NCBI GenBank assembly: GCA_910587835.1
Contig: CAJUNQ010000043.1
Location: 4,698-68,697, forward strand
Length of the DNA stretch: 64,000 nucleotides
DNA from: an uncultured Oscillospiraceae bacterium
GTDB taxonomy: Bacteria > Bacillota > Clostridia > Oscillospirales > Acutalibacteraceae
Direction of reading: 5' to 3'
The notes under the pieces: generated by a model
Told to the model about the DNA's origin: nothing
Databases searched by the model: none
Seen by the model: the letters and a program-made list of their open reading frames with translations, nothing else
Shown: positions 1 through 7,572 of the stretch, piece by piece
Layout: every line of letters starts with the position of its first letter
How positions within the stretch are numbered: the stretch's first letter is position 1
Position numbers and translations under genes: made by a program

Positions 1-1304
1 GGAGCCAGCGCTGCCAGGGGGATGGAGAGGTAGAGCAGCAAGGTGACCAGGGGCACCAGCAGCAGGTTGGACAGAAGGACCAGGAGGGAGACGCCGCCGA
101 ACAGCTCCAGCTGGATGGGCAGGGAGAAGAGCAGGGCGCTGACTGTTACAGCCACTGAGGCCCGCGCCGGCTTTAACGCCCGCCGCAGCCGGGGATGTGG
201 GGCCAGGACGCGGCCAAAGAGCCTCTGCACAGGCCGGTATAGCACAAGAATGCCCGCTGTGGAGGAAGCGGACAGGGCAAACCCCGGGTCGCCCCCGGAA
301 AAGGGCTGAAGCAGGCAGATGACCAGCAGGGCAAAGCCCAGGGACGTCAGCCCGTCGCTGCGCCGGCCCAGGGGCTGGGCCAGCAGGTAGAGGAAGTACA
401 TGAGGCCGCTGCGCAGGGCTGACACGGGGAAGCCGATCAGGCACAGGTAGAGAAGGAGAAAGGCCATGCCGAACAGGCTTCTGCCCCAGGGGCCAATGGG
501 GAAACGCCGGACCAGCAGGGCCGTGAACGCCGCCAGAATGGACACATGCAGCCCCGACACTGCCATGACATGGGAGGAGCCGATTTGGGCGAAGTCATCG
601 CGGACGCTGTTGGAGAGGCCGGAACGCTGGCCCAGCAGAATGGCCCGGACCAGCCCCGCCTCCTCCGCCGGCAGAAGCCGGGAGACGGACCGGCCCACTG
701 CCTCCCGGAGCCAGGCCATGAGCCGCCCCGGAGAGTAGACCCACCAGCTGCTGGTCTCTGTGTCGTACCCGGAGAGCCAGGCTCCCAGCACATGCCCCCG
801 GGCCAGCTGTGTGTTCCGGGTGGAGTAGAGCCCGCCCTCCTGAAAGATGTAGAAAACCGCCTGGGCCTTTACCAGCTCGTAGGGCTGGCAGTACAGAGGC
901 TCGCCGCAGGAGAGGCGGATGGGGAAGGCCTCCACCTTTTTGCCGTCCACCGTCCGCACCAGGGCCTCATAGTAGTACCGCCGGTAGCGGTACTCGGGGT
1001 AGTCCAGAATCTGCACACTGACCTCTGACTCGGTTCCCGCCAGGCTCTGGACCGGCTCCACCTGAGTCTGCCAGGCATAGCAGTACCGGCCGCACACCAG
1101 GGCCCAGACCAGGCAGCAGAACAGGCAGGCTCCGGCTCGGGCTCTGGCCCGGCCCTTTCCCCGGAGCAGGAGCAAAAGGGCCGGAAATGCCAGGACCCCG
1201 GCGGCCAGCGCCAGGGTCTGGGAGACAGCGGGGCCCAGCCACGCGGCGGCGGCGGCTCCGGCAAAGGCCGCAAAGCCTGCCACGGCAAGAGGCCGCCGGG
1301 GCAT
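1..1304 (-). CDS. comEC: ComEC/Rec2 DNA uptake channel, partial (C-terminus cut by the window edge)
   Basis: ComEC forms the inner-membrane channel that imports single-stranded DNA during natural transformation. The reading frame stays open from the ATG at 1304 to the left edge, about 434 residues. It begins with two hydrophobic segments, continues with an OB-fold-like region (roughly residues 60-150), and then a polytopic membrane part holding the family signature VSGLHVSILAAF near residue 240. The C-terminal metallo-beta-lactamase domain of full ComEC proteins would lie outside the window. The ATG follows directly on the TAA of the upstream phosphoribosyltransferase gene with no clear ribosome binding site, which suggests translational coupling. 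No other competence gene is visible here, so activity in transformation is inferred. Confidence 0.9.
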   Translation of the reverse strand, partial: MPRRPLAVAGFAAFAGAAAAAWLGPAVSQTLALAAGVLAFPALLLLLRGKGRARARAGACLFCCLVWALVCGRYCYAWQTQVEPVQSLAGTESEVSVQILDYPEYRYRRYYYEALVRTVDGKKVEAFPIRLSCGEPLYCQPYELVKAQAVFYIFQEGGLYSTRNTQLARGHVLGAWLSGYDTETSSWWVYSPGRLMAWLREAVGRSVSRLLPAEEAGLVRAILLGQRSGLSNSVRDDFAQIGSSHVMAVSGLHVSILAAFTALLVRRFPIGPWGRSLFGMAFLLLYLCLIGFPVSALRSGLMYFLYLLAQPLGRRSDGLTSLGFALLVICLLQPFSGGDPGFALSASSTAGILVLYRPVQRLFGRVLAPHPRLRRALKPARASVAVTVSALLFSLPIQLELFGGVSLLVLLSNLLLVPLVTLLLYLSIPLAALA

Positions 1305-1841
1305 TTACTTGAAGAACAGGGGCAGGGGCTCCAGGAAGATAATGTCCTCCCGGTCCTGGGCGTCGCCCTCGGCCAGGACGCAGGCCTTGCCCACCACCTG
1401 CCCGCCGATGGTGTGCAGCAGCTCCTCCATGGCGGCCAGGGACTCGCCGGTGGAGATCACATCGTCCACAATCAGGATGCGCTTGGCTTTCAGGTTTTCA
1501 CAGTCCGCCTTGGAGAGATAGAGCTTCTGCACATGGTCGGTGGTGATGGACTTTACCTCTACATGGATGGGGTCCTCCATATAGGCCTTGACGCCCTTGC
1601 GGGCCACCACATAATTGCGGCAGCCGATGCGGGCCAGCTCGTAGGCCAGGGGGATGCCCTTGCTCTCGGCCGTGACGATGACGTCGTGCTCTGGGCATTT
1701 GGCCAGCAGGGCCTTGGCCACTGCCTCTGTCACCTCCACATCGCTGAACATGACAAAGCCTGCGATGTCCAGATGCTCGTTGATGGGACAGATGGGCAGC
1801 TCCCGCTCACAGCCCGCAATGTTGATTTTGTATGTGCTCAT
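1305..1841 (-). CDS. Phosphoribosyltransferase, adenine-PRTase-like
   Basis: This is a type I phosphoribosyltransferase of 178 residues, the usual length for adenine or xanthine enzymes, which transfer ribose phosphate from PRPP to a purine base. The PRPP-binding loop RILIVDDVISTGESL lies near residues 120-135, and an upstream TAESKGIPLAYEL stretch matches the substrate-side segment of the APT group. The exact base specificity cannot be read from the sequence. A GGGAG ribosome binding site precedes the ATG. It is followed without a gap by comEC, so the two are probably cotranscribed. Confidence 0.8.
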   Translation of the reverse strand: MSTYKINIAGCERELPICPINEHLDIAGFVMFSDVEVTEAVAKALLAKCPEHDVIVTAESKGIPLAYELARIGCRNYVVARKGVKAYMEDPIHVEVKSITTDHVQKLYLSKADCENLKAKRILIVDDVISTGESLAAMEELLHTIGGQVVGKACVLAEGDAQDREDIIFLEPLPLFFK

Positions 1842-1879
1842 GACGATTCTCCCTTCGTGGTTGTCGTTTGGTTGACGGC

Positions 1880-2608
1880 TTATTCTGTTATGCCGTCGAT
1901 ATGCCAGGGCTTTACTTCTGTGTTGAAATAGTCCAGCGCGGCTTGGAATTCCTCCTCTGACGCTTCGCTGAGAATGTCAATGGAATATACGGCGGAAAAG
2001 GAGGGCGGGGCCATTCTCTCCAACATGCCATCGTGATTCACCCGGATTTTCTGCCCCACCGCCAGCTCGCCGCCGGACGCGGGCCCGTCGCCAGACAGCA
2101 TGATGACTTGATTGTATTCATCCCCTGTATACAGGTAGAAGGCGGAATGCTCCTCATGCACACTTTCGTATACCAGAATGCCCTCTGTGACCTCCGGGTC
2201 CTCGGGGGAATGTGCGCCCAGACCATCGATATGCCAGGGCTTTACCTGGGTGTTAAAGTAGGTCAGGCCCTCTTGTAATTCCTCCCCCGCCGCGCCCAGA
2301 ATCTCCACAGAATACACCTTATCAAATTGGGGCGGGGCGATTTCCAGCACGGAGCCGTTAAAATTCACCCGAACCTTCTGCCCCACCGCCAGCTCACCGC
2401 CGGACGTGGTCACGTCCCCGGCCAGGGTGAGGATGGGCTCATAGTCGGACTTACTGTAAAAATAGAACGTGGAGCCGTGCTGAGATACCAAGACCCCTTC
2501 CACAGAGGCCTCCGGCTCTTTCCCACCGCAGGCGGGGAGGGCCACCAGGGCCAGCACAGCCAGGACCCAGAGCAGCCGTTGGCCGGGCCCAGGGCCTTTG
2601 CCGGTCAT
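1880..2608 (-). CDS. Lipoprotein with a duplicated domain, unknown function
   Basis: I do not recognise the family. The 242-residue product starts with a positively charged region, a hydrophobic helix and the lipobox LPAC, so it is predicted to be lipid-anchored outside the cell. The mature part consists of two tandem copies of about 95 residues. Both carry GGELAVGQK(V/I)RVN in the middle and end in YFNT(Q/E)VKPWHIDG, and both open with a motif of the type EG(V/I)LV followed by FY(F/L)Y. The start codon overlaps the stop codon of the HIT gene by four bases, so the two are likely translationally coupled. Confidence 0.75.
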   Translation of the reverse strand: MTGKGPGPGQRLLWVLAVLALVALPACGGKEPEASVEGVLVSQHGSTFYFYSKSDYEPILTLAGDVTTSGGELAVGQKVRVNFNGSVLEIAPPQFDKVYSVEILGAAGEELQEGLTYFNTQVKPWHIDGLGAHSPEDPEVTEGILVYESVHEEHSAFYLYTGDEYNQVIMLSGDGPASGGELAVGQKIRVNHDGMLERMAPPSFSAVYSIDILSEASEEEFQAALDYFNTEVKPWHIDGITE

Positions 2609-2958
2609 GGCTGGGGCGGGAAGGGGGGCCAGCCCATTTGCTTCCCGCCCAGCAGGTGGAAGTGCAGGTGTTGGACGCTCTGCATACCGTCCGGGCCGCA
2701 GTTGTTTACCACCCGGAAGCCCTTTTCCAGGCCCAGCTCCTTAGCCAGCCTGGCCGCCACCTCAAAGATGTGGGCCACCACCCCGCTGTTCTCTGGGGTG
2801 AGCTCCGCCGCGGAGGCAATGTGCTCCTTGGGGATGATGAGCACATGGGTGGGGGCCTGGGGGTCCAGGTCCCGGAAGGCAAGGACAGCGCTGTCCTCAT
2901 AAACCTTGGCGGAGGGGATCTCCCCTGCCGCTATTTTGCAGAAAACACAGTCTGTCAT
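2605..2958 (-). CDS. HIT-family (histidine triad) nucleotide-binding protein
   Basis: This 117-residue protein has the size and layout of HINT-type hydrolases, which cleave nucleoside phosphoramidates and related adenylates in the cytoplasm. The N-terminus DCVFCKIAAGEIP carries the CxxC pair typical of bacterial HINT proteins, and the catalytic triad motif QHLHFHLLGG lies near residues 96-105. A ribosome binding site AGGAAAGGAAG precedes the ATG. It is the first gene of a short minus-strand unit with the lipoprotein downstream and has its own promoter at 2990-3018. Confidence 0.92.
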   Translation of the reverse strand: MTDCVFCKIAAGEIPSAKVYEDSAVLAFRDLDPQAPTHVLIIPKEHIASAAELTPENSGVVAHIFEVAARLAKELGLEKGFRVVNNCGPDGMQSVQHLHFHLLGGKQMGWPPFPPQP

Positions 2959-2989
2959 GGTGTTCTTCCTTTCCTAATTACATATTTGA

Positions 2990-3018
2990 AGTATAGCATA
3001 AGTCCTATGATTTTGCAA
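2990..3018 (-). promoter_or_regulatory. Sigma-A promoter of the HIT/lipoprotein unit
   Basis: On the minus strand TTGCAA (3013-3018) is followed after 17 bases by TATACT (2990-2995), placing transcription start roughly 20-30 bases upstream of the HIT start codon. No operator-like dyad is obvious. Confidence 0.7.
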
Positions 3019-3107
3019 GAGACTCCTGTCACCCTTTGTAAAATTTCACCGGGGAATCATGGGGCCACTACATATCTTCCCCCTTGCCGGCAAAAACCAT
3101 TTTACTC

Positions 3108-3148
3108 TTGACAAGTTTTCTTGTCAGTGGTATGATTAACTTGACAAG
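3108..3148 (+). promoter_or_regulatory. Promoter with overlapping CTTGACAAG-type operator half-sites
   Basis: TTGACA (3108-3113) and TATGAT (3131-3136) are separated by exactly 17 bases. The -35 box lies in the dyad TTGACAAG-tttt-CTTGTCA (3108-3126), and the same sequence returns as CTTGACAAG at 3140-3148 over the expected transcription start. Three matching half-sites across a strong promoter suggest repression, most simply by the XRE protein encoded two genes downstream. Confidence 0.75.
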
Positions 3149-3173
3149 AAGACTTGGACGGGAGGTCTCTGCT

Positions 3174-3503
3174 GTGAGCATGAACAAAGATGAAATTCTG
3201 GCAAAAAGCCGGAAGGAGAACCAGTCTGGCGATGAGCGTGCAAAGTATATTGAGGGGAGGGGCGCTGTCTATTCCAGCGCGATTATGATACTTTTATGGG
3301 TGCTTCTCACCCGCCTTACCCCTCTGGATGAGGCGGCCAGGTATACCACCGGCCTGCTGGTAATGGCCACCTGCTTTGCCAACTATGCCTATCAGCTGGC
3401 CATGAACCGCACCAAAACCAATATTCTGTTTTTGGCGCTGTATCTTACCGGCACACTGCTGTATCTGGCCGGGTTCCTGCGGTTCGCGCTGGGGCTGTTC
3501 TGA
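3174..3503 (+). CDS. Small membrane protein (DUF6442-like), partner of the XRE regulator
   Basis: The product is about 110 residues with a charged N-terminus (MNKDEILAKSRKENQ) and three hydrophobic segments. This resembles the small DUF6442-type membrane proteins encoded beside XRE regulators in Clostridia, although that family link is from memory. I chose the GTG at 3174 because GGAGG (3161-3165) sits eight bases upstream; the ATG at 3180 is the alternative. A longer frame beginning at 3084 would run through the promoter and is rejected. The XRE gene begins 13 bases after the stop, so the two form an operon. Function is unknown; in comparable pairs the membrane protein is thought to be controlled by the regulator. 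Confidence 0.7.
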   Translation: MSMNKDEILAKSRKENQSGDERAKYIEGRGAVYSSAIMILLWVLLTRLTPLDEAARYTTGLLVMATCFANYAYQLAMNRTKTNILFLALYLTGTLLYLAGFLRFALGLF

Positions 3504-3516
3504 GCGGGGGCGGAGC

Positions 3517-3726
3517 ATGGACGGCAATCTCATTCTGCGCAACCGCCTGAAAGAGGCCCGGGCCGGGGCCGGGCTCTCCCAGGCCCAGCTGGCTAAGCTG
3601 GTGGGCGTGTCCAGGAACACGATCAGCTCCATTGAGACCGGGCAGTTCAACCCTACCGCCAAGCTGGCGCTGGTGCTCTGCATTGCCTTGGACAAAAAAT
3701 TTGAGGAGCTGTTCTACTTTTCATAG
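3517..3726 (+). CDS. XRE-family transcriptional regulator, YozG-like
   Basis: This 69-residue protein is almost entirely one helix-turn-helix domain: RNRLKEARAGAGLSQAQLAK forms the first helices and VGVSRNTISSIETGQFNPTA the recognition region. It belongs to the short Cro/C1-type regulators usually paired with a small membrane protein. It follows such a gene directly, and the operon promoter carries repeated CTTGACAAG half-sites, so autoregulation is the simplest reading. The gene ends 22 bases before a strong terminator hairpin. Confidence 0.88.
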   Translation: MDGNLILRNRLKEARAGAGLSQAQLAKLVGVSRNTISSIETGQFNPTAKLALVLCIALDKKFEELFYFS

Positions 3727-3748
3727 TCTTTCAGAATCCCATAATCAA

Positions 3749-3781
3749 GAAAGCCAGGGACCTTTCATGTCCCTGGCTTTC
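3749..3781. terminator. Bidirectional intrinsic terminator between the XRE gene and alaS
   Basis: A perfect 13-bp stem GAAAGCCAGGGAC (3749-3761) pairs with 3769-3781 around a seven-base loop. It is followed by TCTTTATTTT on the plus strand and by A/T-rich sequence on the other side. It separates the convergent XRE and alaS genes and probably serves both. Confidence 0.88.
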
Positions 3782-3804
3782 TCTTTATTTTCAGCCCAGC
3801 TGGA

Positions 3805-6435
3805 TTACCCCAGCTGCTCCTTTACCAGCCCCGGCACTGCTGCCAGGGCCTCGTCCAGCTTGGTCTGGTCCTTGGCTCCGGCCATGGCAAAGTCGGGCTT
3901 GCCGCCGCCGTTGCCTCCGGTGAGCTGGGCCACGACCTTGACCAGAGCCCCGGCCTTTAAGCCCTTTGCCTGGGCGGCTTTATTGCAGGCCGCTGCCAGC
4001 GAGGCCTTGCCGCCGCTGACCCCTGCAAACACTGCCGCAATGGGCTCCTCCCGCTCCTTGGCCTTGTCGCACAGGGCCCGCAGAGCGTCGCTGCCTGTGC
4101 CGGAGAGCAGGGCGTACACTACCTTTACCCCGTCCACGTCTGTGGCGTCCCGGAAGACCCCTTCCAGGTTCATGGAGGCCAGTCTGGCGTTCAGGCTCTC
4201 GATCCGCCGGTCCTTCTCCTTCAGCTCCGCTGTCAGCTGCCTGGCCCGGGCGGGGAGCTCCAGGGGGTTCATCACCTTCAATGCCTGGGCGGCCTCCTGC
4301 AGGGCGGCAATCTGCCGGCCCAGCTCCAGCAGCACGCTGCTGCCGGTGACGCCCTCAATGCGCCGCACCCCCGCTGCCACGGAGGACTCGGAGATGATTT
4401 TGAAAAGGCCCAGCCGGGCGGTGTTGTCCATGTGGGTGCCGCCGCAGAGCTCCATAGAGAAGCCGTCCGCCAGGGAGACCACCCGCACCATGTCCCCGTA
4501 TTTTTCGCCGAACAGGGCCATGGCCCCCAGCCTTCTGGCCTCATCGATGGGCATTTCGCGGACCTCAACCGGCACGGCCTTCAGTATTTCCAGGTTGACC
4601 AGGCCCTCTACCCGGGCCAGCTCCTCGGGGGTGAGGGCGGTGAAGTGGGTGAAGTCGAAGCGCACATGCTCCTCGTTTACCAGCTGGCCGGCCTGCTCCA
4701 CATGGCTGCCCAGCACCTGGCGCAGAGCGGCCTGCAGCAGGTGGGCGGCAGTGTGGTTGCGCATGGTGTTGAACCGCTGGGCCTCCTCCACCTGGGCGCT
4801 GAGCACATCCCCCACATTCAGCGACCCCTCGCTGACCTGGGCCCGGTGGAGGAACACCCCCTCATGCCGGGTGACGTCAATCACGTCTACGGTGAGGCCC
4901 TCGGCTTTCAGCTGGCCGCTGTCTCCGGTCTGGCCGCCGCTCTCGCCGTAGAAGGGGGTGCGGTCCAGGACCACGGACACCTCGGCCCCCTCTCCGGCGG
5001 TTTCGACCCGCTGGCCGTTCTGGATGATGGCCAGCACCTTGGCCTCGCCGGCAAGCTCGGTATAGCCAATGAACTCGGTGGCGGGCAGGCCGTTGACTGC
5101 CCCGCCCTCCCCCTTCCAGGCGTCGGCTCCGGCGTTTTTCCGGGCGGAGCGGGCCCGCTCCTTCTGCTGGCGCATCAGCTCCTGGAAGCGTTCCTCGTCC
5201 ACCAGCATGCCCCGCTCGGCCAGGATCTCCTTGGTCAGGTCCAGGGGGAAGCCAAAGGTGTCGTTAAGGGTAAAGGCGCTTTCGCCGGAGAACATTTTGC
5301 TCTCCGCCTTGTCAATGAACTCGGTGAGCATGGCCATGCCCTGGTCGATGGTGCGCTCGAAGCTCTCCTCTTCATAGGCCATCACCTTGCGGATGGTCTC
5401 CCGCTTCTCTTTGAGCTCGGGATAGGCCCCGCCGTTCTCCTCAATCACCGTGTCCACCACATCCTTGAGGAAGGGCCCGCGCACCCCCAGCAGCCGGCCG
5501 TGGCGGGCGGCCCGGCGCAGCAGGCGGCGGAGCACATAGCCCCGGCCCTCGTTGGAGGGGAGGACGCCGTCTCCAATCATAAACACTGTAGAGCGGATAT
5601 GGTCTGTGATGATGCGCAGGGAGACGTCGGTTTTGGGGCTCTGGCCGTACTGGACGCCGGTAATCTCGCTGATTTTCTTCATGATATTCTGGATAGTGTC
5701 CACCAGGAACAGGTTGTCCACGTCCTGCATCACGCAGGCCAGGCGCTCCATGCCCAGGCCCGTGTCGATATTCTCCCGCCCCAGGGGGGTGTAGTTGCCT
5801 TTGCCGTCGTTATTGAACTGGGTGAACACCAGGTTCCATACCTCCACATAGCGGTCGCACTCACAGCCTACGTCACAGTCGGGCCTGCCGCAGCTGTGCT
5901 CCGGGCCCCGGTCGAAGTAGATCTCTGAGCTGGGGCCGCAGGGGCCGCTGCCGTGCTCCCAGAAGTTGTCCTCCTTGCCCATGCGGCGCATATGGCTTTC
6001 CGGCACGCCCACCTCTTTTGTCCAGATGTCCCAGGCGTCGTCGTCCTCCTGGTATACGGTGACGTAGAGCTTCTCCTGGGGAATCTCCAGCACCTCTGTA
6101 AAGAACTCCCAAGCCCAGGGAATGGCCTCCCGCTTGAAGTAGTCGTTAAAGCTGAAGTTGCCCAGCATCTCGAAGAAGGTGCCGTGCCGGTCGTCGATGC
6201 CCACGCTTTCTATGTCCGGGGTGCGGATGCACTTCTGGCAGGTGGTCACCCGAAGCCGGGGCGGGGTGGACTCGCCGGTGAAGAATTTCTTCATGGGGGC
6301 CATGCCGGAGTTAATCAGCAGCAGGCTGTTGTCTCCCTGGGGAACCAGGGAGAAGCTGGGCAGCCGCAGGTGGCCCTTGCTCTCAAAAAAGCTCAGATAT
6401 TTTTCTCTCAGTTCGTTCAGTCCGGTCCATTGCAT
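3805..6435 (-). CDS. alaS: Alanine--tRNA ligase
   Basis: AlaRS charges tRNA-Ala and edits mischarged serine and glycine. The 876-residue product has the standard class II catalytic core (GMAPMKKFF near residue 45 and ERLACVMQDVDN near 235), a tRNA-recognition region, the editing domain with HTAAHLLQAALRQ and CGGTH zinc-binding motifs (near residues 560-670), and a C-terminal DHHA1-like domain. I start the gene at the ATG at 6435 (MQWTGLNELREKY), which has AAGGAG nine bases upstream and matches the family N-terminus; a frame beginning 14 codons earlier lacks that support. It lies downstream of a P-loop kinase gene and a T-box leader and may share that transcript. Confidence 0.97.
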   Translation of the reverse strand: MQWTGLNELREKYLSFFESKGHLRLPSFSLVPQGDNSLLLINSGMAPMKKFFTGESTPPRLRVTTCQKCIRTPDIESVGIDDRHGTFFEMLGNFSFNDYFKREAIPWAWEFFTEVLEIPQEKLYVTVYQEDDDAWDIWTKEVGVPESHMRRMGKEDNFWEHGSGPCGPSSEIYFDRGPEHSCGRPDCDVGCECDRYVEVWNLVFTQFNNDGKGNYTPLGRENIDTGLGMERLACVMQDVDNLFLVDTIQNIMKKISEITGVQYGQSPKTDVSLRIITDHIRSTVFMIGDGVLPSNEGRGYVLRRLLRRAARHGRLLGVRGPFLKDVVDTVIEENGGAYPELKEKRETIRKVMAYEEESFERTIDQGMAMLTEFIDKAESKMFSGESAFTLNDTFGFPLDLTKEILAERGMLVDEERFQELMRQQKERARSARKNAGADAWKGEGGAVNGLPATEFIGYTELAGEAKVLAIIQNGQRVETAGEGAEVSVVLDRTPFYGESGGQTGDSGQLKAEGLTVDVIDVTRHEGVFLHRAQVSEGSLNVGDVLSAQVEEAQRFNTMRNHTAAHLLQAALRQVLGSHVEQAGQLVNEEHVRFDFTHFTALTPEELARVEGLVNLEILKAVPVEVREMPIDEARRLGAMALFGEKYGDMVRVVSLADGFSMELCGGTHMDNTARLGLFKIISESSVAAGVRRIEGVTGSSVLLELGRQIAALQEAAQALKVMNPLELPARARQLTAELKEKDRRIESLNARLASMNLEGVFRDATDVDGVKVVYALLSGTGSDALRALCDKAKEREEPIAAVFAGVSGGKASLAAACNKAAQAKGLKAGALVKVVAQLTGGNGGGKPDFAMAGAKDQTKLDEALAAVPGLVKEQLG

Positions 6436-6591
6436 TGGTATCGTCTCCTTATTTTCCTTATTTGTCGTTTTCTTCACAGAGCAGCCGCGGCTCCTCCGTC
6501 CTCCCCCGGCCCGGTCTCTGTAAAAGGCACAGAGGCTTTGCGGTCTTATGATTGCCTGGGACGGCGCTGGTGTAGATTTCTTTTAGCCCAA

Positions 6592-7131
6592 CTATGTGCT
6601 CTCTGTTTGAAGCTGTTCTTCCAAAGCTGTCAGGTCCACGGTATACGCTTTGTCGATGAGGATGTATTCCAGCCCGTGGGCCTGGCACTGGCGCAGGTTC
6701 TCCTGGTTGTCCTGTATCAACGCCTCTTTGTCCGGCTCTTCCTCCCCTCTCTGTTCCACCACATTGGCGTGGCCGCAGACTGCCTCCCAGTGGGACTCTA
6801 TATACCGGCGGGACATGACCAGGCACACATAGCGCGTTTGACGGAGGTAGCCCTGGCCCAGCCCCGCCTGCCAGTCAAAGGGGATGTAGCAGCCCTCTAT
6901 GATCAGGTTCTGGCGGTTCTCGATGGCGGTTTTGGCCATCTCGCGCACAATGGGCCAGAGGTATTCTGTCAGCTGCGGGTCGTCCTGGGGGGTGAGAGAG
7001 GTCCGCCCGCTGCGGATGAGGCCCATTTTCAGGTGGTCGATGGAGAGGTAGGGCCAACCATACTTTTCCAGCAGCCGCTGGGCCAGGGCGGTTTTGCCTG
7101 TGTGGCTGGCTCCGGCGATCAGCAGCACCAT
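6592..7131 (-). CDS. P-loop nucleotide kinase of unknown substrate (AAA_33/adenylate-kinase-like)
   Basis: The 179-residue protein begins with a Walker A motif GASHTGKTALAQRL (residues 7-20) and reads like a small cytoplasmic phosphotransferase, with a SIDHLKMGLIRSG segment and a Walker B-like LIIEGCYIPFD near residues 95-105. The substrate cannot be deduced. A ribosome binding site GGAAGGGGG lies about ten bases before the ATG. The gene sits between a T-box leader and alaS, which suggests it is carried on an amino-acid-responsive transcript. A 36-residue reading frame with a strong ribosome binding site overlaps its start. Confidence 0.75.
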   Translation of the reverse strand: MVLLIAGASHTGKTALAQRLLEKYGWPYLSIDHLKMGLIRSGRTSLTPQDDPQLTEYLWPIVREMAKTAIENRQNLIIEGCYIPFDWQAGLGQGYLRQTRYVCLVMSRRYIESHWEAVCGHANVVEQRGEEEPDKEALIQDNQENLRQCQAHGLEYILIDKAYTVDLTALEEQLQTEST

Positions 7132-7229
7132 GGCTTAATTCCCCCTTCCATCCCAACGGCCCCGGCGGCGCAGACCGCCCGCCGGCTGTGCGGAAGTCCT
7201 GTGTCCGGACGCTTTTCCCATTGCTTCAT
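7119..7229 (-). CDS. Possible 36-residue leader ORF between the T-box and the kinase gene
   Basis: An ATG at 7229 is preceded by AAGGAGG at good spacing, one of the best ribosome binding sites in the region. The frame runs 36 codons and ends 13 bases inside the kinase gene, an overlap that would permit translational coupling. The peptide begins MKQWEKRPDTGLP and resembles nothing I know. It may be a coupling leader or a chance frame. Confidence 0.35.
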   Translation of the reverse strand: MKQWEKRPDTGLPHSRRAVCAAGAVGMEGGIKPWCC

Positions 7230-7249
7230 GGCCTTCCTCCTTCCCCATT

Positions 7250-7499
7250 ACGCAAAACAGGCCTGCCAGTCCCCATTGGGACGGGCAAGCCCGCGGTACC
7301 ACCCAAATTGCGCCCCACTGCCGGACGCCTGCTTTTCTCCGTTAACGCCTGGTACGCCGCCGCTCCTCGCAGCGGATGCGCAGGGCCGCCCGCCGGGGGA
7401 CCCACTGGGGAGCGGCCCGCTTTGCCCCTTCAACGGCTTGCACCTGCCGCCGCCTCTCTGCATCCGGGGGAGAAAGCGTCTTCTCCGCGCACATGTTTT
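7250..7499 (-). promoter_or_regulatory. T-box riboswitch leader upstream of the kinase-alaS genes
   Basis: On the minus strand the leader contains an AGAGAG specifier-loop-like motif followed by GGCAGGTGCAAGCC (around 7432-7460), the T-box core TGGGTGGTACCGCGG (7291-7305), and an interrupted terminator stem formed by 7278-7291 and 7260-7273, followed by TGTTTTGCGT. T-box leaders sense uncharged tRNA and allow read-through when it accumulates. The specifier codon is not clear by eye: around 7365-7380 the sequence GCGCATCCGCTGCGAG allows GCG (Ala), CGC (Arg) or ATC (Ile). An alanine specifier would fit alaS downstream. Confidence 0.88.
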
Positions 7500-7505
7500 A
7501 CCCAT

Positions 7506-7534
7506 AGTATAGCGCGTTCGGGCGGGTTTGTCAA
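7506..7534 (-). promoter_or_regulatory. Consensus sigma-A promoter driving the T-box leader
   Basis: TTGACA (7529-7534) and TATACT (7506-7511) are spaced by 17 bases on the minus strand, giving a start near 7499 and a T-box leader of about 270 bases before the first ribosome binding site. Confidence 0.85.
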
Positions 7535-7572
7535 CGGTTTTTCGGGAGGGGCTGTCAGGGGGAGCTTCTCCC

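Noticed and set aside
4432..5928. 498-codon open frame antisense to alaS
   Set aside because: High GC content opens long antisense frames. It has no ribosome binding site, has low-complexity composition, and lies wholly within alaS.
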